The notes below the pieces were generated by a model. That model ran no database searches and was not told where the DNA came from. It was given only the letters and a program-made list of their open reading frames with translations. Below, in pieces: positions 26,983-34,839 of a stretch of 64,000 nucleotides of DNA. Position 1 is the stretch's first letter. Each line of letters begins with the position of its first letter. The position numbers and the translations under genes are program-made. Origin of the DNA: Paenibacillus kobensis NBRC 15729 (GTDB lineage Bacteria; Bacillota; Bacilli; Paenibacillales; Paenibacillaceae); the NCBI RefSeq assembly GCF_004000825.1, contig NZ_BILZ01000022.1, positions 23,783 through 87,782 on the forward strand. Reading direction: 5' to 3'.

Positions 26983-28443
26983 TTATAGAATCGGAGACAG
27001 CAGCTTGGACAGCGATTCGTTGAACTTGCTCCAGGCAGAACGGTTGTTGTAGTCGGTCAGCGTAAACGGGATGCTCTTCTCGACGTCGGCCCAGTAGATC
27101 TCTTCGAGCCGCCCAGCTGTCGACCGGTCGTAGAAGACGGCGTTCACCTCGAAGTTCAGCTGCAGGCTGCGAATATCGAAGTTGGCGGTTCCGACGGTGG
27201 CGACCGATCCGTCGATGACCATCATTTTGGCATGGAGGAAACCGTCATTATAGAGGTAGCATTTCACGCCCGCTTGGAGCAACTCGCCGACATAGTAGCG
27301 TGTCGCCCAATGAACGAACATGTGATCCGCCAGATTCGGAATCATAATGCGGACGTCGACGCCTGACAATGAAGCAACGCGAAGGGCGTTCAACAAGCTT
27401 TCATCGGGTATAAAATATGGCGTCTGCACGAGTATGGTCTTCTTCGCCGTATAGATCATGTGCAGCAGCGCATTCTCGATATGGCGCCATTGATCGCTCG
27501 GACCGCTCGCAACGAATTGCATCGCCAGCTTCTTCTTCGGCTCATGCTCTTCTGCCGAAGGCAGGAAAAATTCCGGCCGGAGCTGGACGACCCGATGCTT
27601 CGCTAAGCTCCAGTCCATTAGAAACAACGATTGCAGCGTGCGGACGGACTCGCCCGTAATGCGCATATGCGTGTCGCGCCAATGGCCGAAGCGGGGGTTA
27701 AGCCCGACATATTCGTTGCCGACGTTGAAGCCGCCCGTGTAGCTGATCCGGCTGTCGATGACGACGATTTTGCGGTGATTACGGTAATTGATCCGGTAAT
27801 TCAAATAACGGATGCGGGAAGGAAAGAACACTGCCCGCTGCGCGCCTGAAGCGTCATAGTCGGTGAAGAAGCTGTCGCTAAGCTGATTGGAACCGATGTC
27901 GTCATAGAGCAGCCGGACATGGACCCCTTCCTTCGCCTTCGCGATGAGGGCATCGCGGATACGCCGCCCCCACTCGTCATTGTTGAAGATGTAATATTGC
28001 ATATGAATATGGTGCTGCGCGGCGGCTATGTCGGCTAATAGCCGCTCGAACTTCGCCAGACCGTTCGTGAAGAAATCGACTTCGTTGTGCAGGGTCAGCA
28101 GCGAGCGGGTCGCATTCAAGTCGATCAACTTCCGGTAAGGATCGATGGCTCCGTCTTCGTCGGCGGGCCAGCCTTCGGCGAGCATGCGCGCTTGTTCCGT
28201 AATGGCGGCATTCAGTTGTTCCCGGAACCGCCGGTCAAGACGGTACAGCTTTCTTCTGCGCAAATTTTGCCCGAGAAACATATAGAGCGCGAAGCCAAGC
28301 ACCGGTACGAACAGCAGCACCATCAGCCAAGACCAGGTGGCTTCGACGTTGCGCCGTTCCATGAAGACGACGACGCAGGCGAGCAATATATTGACCGGAA
28401 GCAGCAGGAGAAGCAGCAGTAAAATCAGTTCTGCGGAAGTCAT
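26983..28443 (-). CDS. cls: Cardiolipin synthase (phospholipase D family)
   Basis: 486 residues. Two N-terminal membrane helices (LILLLLLLLLPVNILL and a second at about 38-60), then two PLD half-sites: HRKIVVIDSRISYTGG and HAKMMVIDGSVATVGTANFD, giving the HKD pair. Joins two phosphatidylglycerol molecules into cardiolipin at the membrane. TAGGAG precedes the ATG at 28443. Monocistronic and convergent with pit. Confidence 0.95.
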   Translation of the reverse strand: MTSAELILLLLLLLLPVNILLACVVVFMERRNVEATWSWLMVLLFVPVLGFALYMFLGQNLRRRKLYRLDRRFREQLNAAITEQARMLAEGWPADEDGAIDPYRKLIDLNATRSLLTLHNEVDFFTNGLAKFERLLADIAAAQHHIHMQYYIFNNDEWGRRIRDALIAKAKEGVHVRLLYDDIGSNQLSDSFFTDYDASGAQRAVFFPSRIRYLNYRINYRNHRKIVVIDSRISYTGGFNVGNEYVGLNPRFGHWRDTHMRITGESVRTLQSLFLMDWSLAKHRVVQLRPEFFLPSAEEHEPKKKLAMQFVASGPSDQWRHIENALLHMIYTAKKTILVQTPYFIPDESLLNALRVASLSGVDVRIMIPNLADHMFVHWATRYYVGELLQAGVKCYLYNDGFLHAKMMVIDGSVATVGTANFDIRSLQLNFEVNAVFYDRSTAGRLEEIYWADVEKSIPFTLTDYNNRSAWSKFNESLSKLLSPIL

Positions 28444-28562
28444 CGGTGGACACTCCTAAGATGCGATGATAGATAAAACGTTGCATCTTGCATCTTACCT
28501 ATTTTCGGTAATAGCGTCAAGAATGATACACGGCTCCTCCGGAAACGGGTGGTAAAATCCGG

Positions 28563-28622
28563 TTGACAACGCTTACAGGCGGGTGATATGATCAATTCCA
28601 CCGGATGATGCAAACGTTACCA
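28563..28622 (+). promoter_or_regulatory. Sigma-A promoter with two cre-like sites
   Basis: TTGACA at 28563-28568, 18-base spacer, TATGAT at 28587-28592. TGACAACGCTTACA (28564-28577) overlaps the -35 and matches the Bacillus cre consensus at 13 of 14 positions. TGCAAACGTTACCA (28609-28622) matches at 13 of 14 and lies just past the expected start. Placement fits CcpA-type carbon catabolite repression of the amylopullulanase gene. It implies a leader of about 350 bases. Confidence 0.6.
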
Positions 28623-28791
28623 CAAATTCTCCCCACCGTCGTTTTATTTTCCACGCCAGTAAACATTGTCTGCCAGAATGATGGACTCGTTTTTTTCTAT
28701 GTTTTATCAAACATTGTCGTATTTTAAGGGCTTATTCGCTGCTAGTGGAGAGTGGGGCTGATTGGAATACGGCAGCTTGTTTTTTCTTATT

Positions 28792-28809
28792 TGTGCAAAC
28801 GATTGCACA
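28792..28809 (+). promoter_or_regulatory. Palindrome TGTGCAA-ACGA-TTGCACA (LacI-family operator)
   Basis: Perfect 7+7 inverted repeat centred on CG, in the leader of the amylopullulanase gene. It fits a LacI/GalR-family regulator of the MalR type, or CcpA. The rest of 28623-28948 holds no gene. Confidence 0.6.
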
Positions 28810-28948
28810 TATTGGGGTTGTCCAGTCTAATGGACCATGAATACAGTTGAAGCAAGGATAGTGGTCGTACGGTATCGATATCGGTGGCGGGGGGCGGATA
28901 TTCGGACGTTAGGCTCGATCATTTGAAAGTCAGAAGGAGGAGTAGTGT

Positions 28949-31900
28949 ATGCGGCATCATACGATTCAAACGTACAGGTTGTTTTTGTGCCTTGTGCTGG
29001 TCATGCAGATCGGAATAGGGACAGCGCTCTCCGGCAACTTAACGGGAAGGGCATATGCAGCGGGCGCAGGCTCCGACGGGAGTGCGGGAGGAAGCATCGA
29101 GTACCCGGACTACGGATCGGACAGCCAGCCTGGCGGGACGACCAGATGGTATGCGGCAGGAAGCTTCAACGGATGGAACAATGCCGATGCGGCATTCCAG
29201 TTCAAACATTTGGCAGGAGGGTTCTACACGCTTGTTCTTCCGCTGGATCCGGGCACTTATGAGTTTAAACTGACGAAGAACGGAACGTGGGACGGCTTCA
29301 GCAACGCGGGCAACAACTTCTCCATGACGCTCGGCGGAACGGCGAAGACCGACGTTCGATTCTATATTAATGAAGAGCTCGGACAGGCGCGCATTAGCGT
29401 TCCGGGCGTTGAAAATTTGGCACAGTATGTACCGGCCGTACCGGTTAGCAGCTGGCCGCGGCTCGTAGGCGACATCCAGACGGCGTTCGGCGAGCCGGCT
29501 TGGAACCCTGCGGAAGCAAAGCAGATGTTCGTCGACTACAACTTCGACGGCACCCTCTTCTTGCTGCAGCGCACGATGCCTGCCGGCAAGTACGAAGCGA
29601 AGGTGGCGATGGGGGGCGACTGGACGGTCAATTACGGCGCTAACGGGCTGAATGGTTCGAATCTTGCGCTGAACGTGCTCGATCCAACGAACGTCACATT
29701 CGCGCTTGATCTTGGATCAGGCGCTGCGGCGAAGCTGACGCACGACTACAAGCCGAAGGACCAGGAGTTCGACGGCCAGATCAATAAGGATGCTATCGTG
29801 TTCGACAGCCGATCGGTTACTTACAAGAAGCCGTTCGGCGCGATTGAGGAAGGCAAGCAGGATTTGACGCTTCGCATTGCAGCGGAAGCGGGCGACGTAG
29901 AGATGGCGCGTGCCGAGCTGACAGACGGCTCAGGTCTCGCCCGCACTTATGACATGGCGAAAGCGACGACGGCCGGCGGCAAAGATTACTTCGAAGCCGT
30001 CATTCCGAAGAGCGAGCTTGCTCCTTACGGCGTTTGGTCCTATAAATTTATACTGATCGACGGCAGTACGAAGGTGGAATACGGCGACGACGGCACGCGC
30101 GGCGGCAAGGGCGCAGCGGCGGCAGAAGGCGCGCTGCCTTATGATTTGACCGTATACAAAGCGGGATTCTCTACGCCGGATTGGATCAAGGATGCGGTCG
30201 TGTACCAGTTGTTCGTCGACCGTTTCTTCGATGGCGACTCATCGAACAACCGCGCGAAAGCGGTTGACGGCGTTCGCGGCGTCCGCAACGACGGCGGCAC
30301 AGGCGAGCCGGTCATTACGGCGACGAAGAGCCAGTATTTCGACGGCGGCGTGCCGAATGATCCGACGCCGGATCAAGTATGGGGCAACTGGTCGGATGCA
30401 CCGGAGAATCCGGACCGCATTAGCGCCGAGAACAAGCCGTATTATCCGAATGCGAAGTCGGACGGCGTATGGTCGAACGAATTCTACGGCGGCGATATCG
30501 AAGGGATCGGCAAGAAGCTGGACTACTTGAAGTCGATCGGCATCACGGCCATTTATTTGAACCCGGTTGCCTGGGCAGCTTCAAACCACAAGTACGACGC
30601 TACCGATTATAAGCATCTGGATCCGATGTTTGGCGAGCCGGTGTACAATACGCCAGGCGATCCGTTGTCGGGACTCGATTACGAGAAGACGCGAGTCGCA
30701 TCCGACCGCGTGTTCAGCGAATTCGCGAAGCAGGCTATGGCGAAGGACATCCGGCTTATTATGGACGGTGTGTTCAACCATGTCGGCGATGACTCGATCT
30801 ATTTTGACCGGTATGAGAAATATCCGGAGATCGGCGCTTACGAGTATTGGGCGAAGGTATGGGACAAAGTGAACGCAGGTATATCGCAGCCGGATGCCGA
30901 GCAGCAGGTGATCGCGTCGTTCACGTCGCAGATCAATCCGCTGACAGGTGTTCATTACGCTTATCCGGACGATTTTACGTATACGACATGGTTCACGGTT
31001 CTGAACGAGAAGACGAACGAGAAAGATCCGAACGGCAATTACCGGTACAAATATGATGCATGGTGGGGGTACGATTCGCTGCCGGTTATGGATGCGGTAG
31101 AACCGCAGCCGGGCGACACGGATTCGCTGTCCGGCCAGCATGAGTGGAACAATGTGAATTACCGCGAAGAGGTTATCGGCCACGACCTGACAGGCAAAAC
31201 AGCCGGCGAAGCCGATTCCGCGATGCAGAATACGGTATCGCAGCGCTGGGCGTGGTTGGGCGCAAGCGGTTGGCGCCTCGACGTTGCCCCAGACGTATCA
31301 GCGGGCACATGGGAGAAATTTCGCGATGCGGTCAAATCGGTTGAAGGACGGACGAACACGAACGGAGCGGCAATCGACGAACCGTTCATTCTCGGCGAGG
31401 AGTGGGGCGTAGCGACGAAATTCCTGCTGGGCGACCAATTCGACTCCGTCATGAACTATCGATTCCGCGGCGCTCTGCAATCGTTCATGATCAGCGGCGA
31501 TGCAGCCGCGATGAACGAAGCGCTCGAATCGATCCGCGAAGACTACCCGAAGGAAGCATGGCAGTCGATGCTAAACCTGGTCGACTCCCATGACACGACA
31601 CGCAACATTACGAAGTTGGAGCATCCGGACTGGGAGGAAGAGCATCTGGCGATAGCGGGCGAAGCAGGAGATCTGGCTATGAAGCGCCAAGCGCTGACGG
31701 CGCTGTTCCAGCTCGGTTATCCGGGTGCACCGACGATCTACTATGGCGACGAAGTCGGACTGACGGGCACGAAGGACCCGGATTCGCGCAAAACGTTCCC
31801 GTGGGAACGCGTACAGGAGAGCGGGGGCGCATTCGCAGGCCAAGGCACTTACGGGTCGCTGCTGTCGATGTACCAGAAGGCGGCAGCCGTTCGCCACGGG

Positions 31901-34585
31901 CATGCTGTGTTCAGCACGGGCGATCTGAAGACTGTCTATGCGCAGGGCGATGTCATCGCTTATGCCCGCAAGAATAGCAAGGTAGCAGGTCTGGTTATGA
32001 TTAACCGGGGCGAGACGGCGGTAACGATCGAGGCGAATACGGCGGGTTATCTGCCGGAGGGGCTTACGTTCACGGATGCACTCGGAAGCGGCGCGCAAGC
32101 GGCGGTTGCAAGCGGTAAAATCGTGCTGACGATACCCGCGCTGACAGGTTACATGATGCTGTCCGACCAGCAGCTGTCATCGGTTGCCGACGTGCAAGCG
32201 CTGTCCGCAGCAGGCGGCAACGGCTCCGTCAAGCTGGCGTGGGACGAAGCGGCCGGCGCAGACCGCTACAACGTCTACCGTGCGGCGATTGAAGGCGGCG
32301 ACCTGACACTGCTTGGCTCGGTGCCGGCGACTGGCGCGCAAGGGGGTTACACGGATACGGCTGTCACGAACGGCACGAAGTATTATTATGCCGTAACGGC
32401 TGCTCAAGGAACAGCCGAAAGCGCGATGAGCGCGATGGTATCAGCTCTGCCGGCGTTCGCGGTGAACGGCGTTGCGATTACAGCGCAAGCGCCGAACCTG
32501 ACGATCGGCACGGGCAAGATGACGGAACCCGTCTCGGTGTCGGTGGCGGTGTACGGATTGACGGATGATCCGGCGCTCGCGGGCAAGGAAGCGAAAGGGC
32601 TGGAAGCGAAGCTCGTCTACTACAATCTCGCACAAGGCCCATCGACGGCGCAGGAGACCAAGCTGCGTTACGCATCGGATACGGCAGGCGGAGAGAAAGT
32701 ATATTGGGCGTCGTTCGAACCGACGGAACCGGGCACCTATGCTTATTTCGCGAAGGTATCGACGAATAACGGCGAATCGTTCTCCGTATCGCCGTCCGTT
32801 ACGCTGGAGGCGTTGGCGGATACGACGGATACGGCTGCGCCGGAGGCGCCGGTGCTGCAGCCGATTACGGTGGAATCGAACCGCGTACAGCTGAACTGGA
32901 CGCAGCCGGCGGGCGGAGAAGCGCCGGCTGGGCATGAAGTGTTCCGCCAATCGCCGGGCGATTCTGCGTTCAAGCGGATTGCAAGCCTTGCGGCGGACGC
33001 GGTAACGTTCACCGACTTTGCGGTGAGCAACGACAAAAACTATGTGTATTACGTTACTTCCTATGATGCTGCATACAATCGTGCGCAATCCGGCATGCAA
33101 GCCGTAACGCCGAAGCTCGTCATGGTCGATGTGACGCTGCGGCTTCATATTCCAACGTACACGCCGACGACGAGCGATATATTCATTGCGGGCGATCTGA
33201 ACGGCTGGAATGCAAGCGGCGGCAAGCTGAATGTGCCGAGCGGCGCTACGACGCGCGAGGTCGTGGAATACAAGTTCAAAATGATGGCAGGCAAGAGCAT
33301 TCAGTACAAATATACGCGCGGTTCTTGGGACACGGAAGCGTTCACGAGCCATACGCGCAGCGCAAATGACACGACCGATTACGGCAATTGGGCGTACAGC
33401 TCGACCGATACGAACATGCGGCTGACGATCCAGAACCAGGGCAGCAACCAAATGATCGTCGACGATTATGTGCTGCGTTGGGTCGATATGCCGATGATCA
33501 TTACGATGCCGCGCCAATCGTTCGGCGAGGATATCGCGTTCACGACCGATGAAGCAAGCGTGAAGCTGAAGGCGTTCGTGCCTTATGGCGCAGCATTCAC
33601 GATCAATGGCCAGCCGCTTGCAGCTGGCGCAATGGATGCATACGGCAACGTGAATCTGGATGCAATGCCGCTAGCGGCAGGCGTCAACACATTCGTTCTG
33701 CATATTGAGCCTACGGCTGAGACGCTTGCGCAGTCATGGTATGCGGACAAAGGACGCGCAAACCAAGCGACGAAGACGATTACGATGACGATTACCCGCA
33801 CGAGCGGCGGTTCGGGAGGATCGACCGGCGGAGACTCGGGCGGTAACGGAAGCGGTGCAGGAGCGGGCAGCGGCAATGGCAGCGGCTCCGGAACCGGAAC
33901 TGAATCCGGAATAGGTACAGGAACAGGTGCAGGAACAGGGACGGACGGCAATTCCGGCGACAGTGCAGAGCCAGCGGTTACGTTCCCGGATTTGCAGCAT
34001 CACTGGGCCAAAGATGAGATCGAGCGGCTGTCTGCCCTTGGCATCGTAAAAGGCCGTCCAAACGGTTGGTTCGATCCGCAAGGAACGGTTACGCGGGCGG
34101 AATTTGCAGCGCTCCTTGTTCGCGCGGTGAAGCTGAATGCGGCAGGGGCCGAGGCGCTTGCTTCGGCAATGGCGGCAGGAGGCACTGCGGAGGCGGCGTT
34201 CAAGGACGTCCCGGCCGGCGCATGGTACGCAGAGGACGTGAATGCTGCTTATGCTCTTGGACTCGTAACCGGCTTATCAACAGACCGATTCGCTCCGAAC
34301 GAGCGAATTACGCGGCAGCAGATTGCCGTCATGATGGCTAGAGCGGCGGCTATCGCTGGGTTCGCAAGCAAGGAAGACGGCAGCAATGGCGCGCAAGTGC
34401 TGGATGGATTGACAGACCGCGCGGGCATCGCCGCATGGGCAGATGAGGCGGTCCGGTTCGTCGTCGGAGAGGGCTTGATGCAAGGCGACGCTTCGCACCG
34501 GTTCCATGCGGAGAGCAGCGCCACGCGGGCCGAAGCGGCTGTCGTGTTGGCACGGCTGTTGCGAATGGCTGACGTACTGCAATAG
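28949..34585 (+). CDS. Cell-surface amylopullulanase (GH13) with starch-binding, FN3 and SLH modules
   Basis: 1878 residues, secreted. Signal peptide to about residue 37 (AYA-A). Starch-binding-like modules at about 55-150 (AAGSFNGWNN) and 165-270, an E-set/CBM34-like domain at 280-400, then the GH13 barrel from about 405 (DAVVYQLFVDRFFDGD). Nucleophile Asp in GWRLDVAPD (~777), acid Glu in ILGEEWG (~817), third Asp in LVDSHDTTRN (~882). FN3 domains lie near 1070-1155 and 1300-1390, another starch-binding module (IAGDLNGWNAS) at 1395-1510, then a Gly/Ser/Thr linker and three SLH domains (from ~1675). Cleaves alpha-1,4/1,6 glucans at the wall. AAGGAGG precedes the ATG. Confidence 0.93.
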   Translation: MRHHTIQTYRLFLCLVLVMQIGIGTALSGNLTGRAYAAGAGSDGSAGGSIEYPDYGSDSQPGGTTRWYAAGSFNGWNNADAAFQFKHLAGGFYTLVLPLDPGTYEFKLTKNGTWDGFSNAGNNFSMTLGGTAKTDVRFYINEELGQARISVPGVENLAQYVPAVPVSSWPRLVGDIQTAFGEPAWNPAEAKQMFVDYNFDGTLFLLQRTMPAGKYEAKVAMGGDWTVNYGANGLNGSNLALNVLDPTNVTFALDLGSGAAAKLTHDYKPKDQEFDGQINKDAIVFDSRSVTYKKPFGAIEEGKQDLTLRIAAEAGDVEMARAELTDGSGLARTYDMAKATTAGGKDYFEAVIPKSELAPYGVWSYKFILIDGSTKVEYGDDGTRGGKGAAAAEGALPYDLTVYKAGFSTPDWIKDAVVYQLFVDRFFDGDSSNNRAKAVDGVRGVRNDGGTGEPVITATKSQYFDGGVPNDPTPDQVWGNWSDAPENPDRISAENKPYYPNAKSDGVWSNEFYGGDIEGIGKKLDYLKSIGITAIYLNPVAWAASNHKYDATDYKHLDPMFGEPVYNTPGDPLSGLDYEKTRVASDRVFSEFAKQAMAKDIRLIMDGVFNHVGDDSIYFDRYEKYPEIGAYEYWAKVWDKVNAGISQPDAEQQVIASFTSQINPLTGVHYAYPDDFTYTTWFTVLNEKTNEKDPNGNYRYKYDAWWGYDSLPVMDAVEPQPGDTDSLSGQHEWNNVNYREEVIGHDLTGKTAGEADSAMQNTVSQRWAWLGASGWRLDVAPDVSAGTWEKFRDAVKSVEGRTNTNGAAIDEPFILGEEWGVATKFLLGDQFDSVMNYRFRGALQSFMISGDAAAMNEALESIREDYPKEAWQSMLNLVDSHDTTRNITKLEHPDWEEEHLAIAGEAGDLAMKRQALTALFQLGYPGAPTIYYGDEVGLTGTKDPDSRKTFPWERVQESGGAFAGQGTYGSLLSMYQKAAAVRHGHAVFSTGDLKTVYAQGDVIAYARKNSKVAGLVMINRGETAVTIEANTAGYLPEGLTFTDALGSGAQAAVASGKIVLTIPALTGYMMLSDQQLSSVADVQALSAAGGNGSVKLAWDEAAGADRYNVYRAAIEGGDLTLLGSVPATGAQGGYTDTAVTNGTKYYYAVTAAQGTAESAMSAMVSALPAFAVNGVAITAQAPNLTIGTGKMTEPVSVSVAVYGLTDDPALAGKEAKGLEAKLVYYNLAQGPSTAQETKLRYASDTAGGEKVYWASFEPTEPGTYAYFAKVSTNNGESFSVSPSVTLEALADTTDTAAPEAPVLQPITVESNRVQLNWTQPAGGEAPAGHEVFRQSPGDSAFKRIASLAADAVTFTDFAVSNDKNYVYYVTSYDAAYNRAQSGMQAVTPKLVMVDVTLRLHIPTYTPTTSDIFIAGDLNGWNASGGKLNVPSGATTREVVEYKFKMMAGKSIQYKYTRGSWDTEAFTSHTRSANDTTDYGNWAYSSTDTNMRLTIQNQGSNQMIVDDYVLRWVDMPMIITMPRQSFGEDIAFTTDEASVKLKAFVPYGAAFTINGQPLAAGAMDAYGNVNLDAMPLAAGVNTFVLHIEPTAETLAQSWYADKGRANQATKTITMTITRTSGGSGGSTGGDSGGNGSGAGAGSGNGSGSGTGTESGIGTGTGAGTGTDGNSGDSAEPAVTFPDLQHHWAKDEIERLSALGIVKGRPNGWFDPQGTVTRAEFAALLVRAVKLNAAGAEALASAMAAGGTAEAAFKDVPAGAWYAEDVNAAYALGLVTGLSTDRFAPNERITRQQIAVMMARAAAIAGFASKEDGSNGAQVLDGLTDRAGIAAWADEAVRFVVGEGLMQGDASHRFHAESSATRAEAAVVLARLLRMADVLQ

Positions 34586-34622
34586 CAGCATTTCGCAGAG
34601 AAACAGAATAGAGTGATCAGGG

Positions 34623-34666
34623 AGCCGTTCCGATCCGCATACCGCGGATGCTGGAACGGCTTTTTT
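34623..34666 (+). terminator. Terminator of the amylopullulanase gene
   Basis: AGCCGTTCC..ATCCGC-ATACC-GCGGAT..GGAACGGCTTTTTT: two stacked stems followed by six T. Confidence 0.9.
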
Positions 34667-34839
34667 GTGCTTGAACGCTAAGGCTCGCATGGACGCTTGC
34701 CGCTGACCTGTCCTTGCGGGGCCCGGCACGGGAAGTGTAAGGGGACAAAGGCACATTTTGTGACAGGTAGGCATGGAAACAGACTATCCGCTTCAGTCCT
34801 CATAAGATGGCAGAGATGGTAGGGAGGTGACGAGGATCG

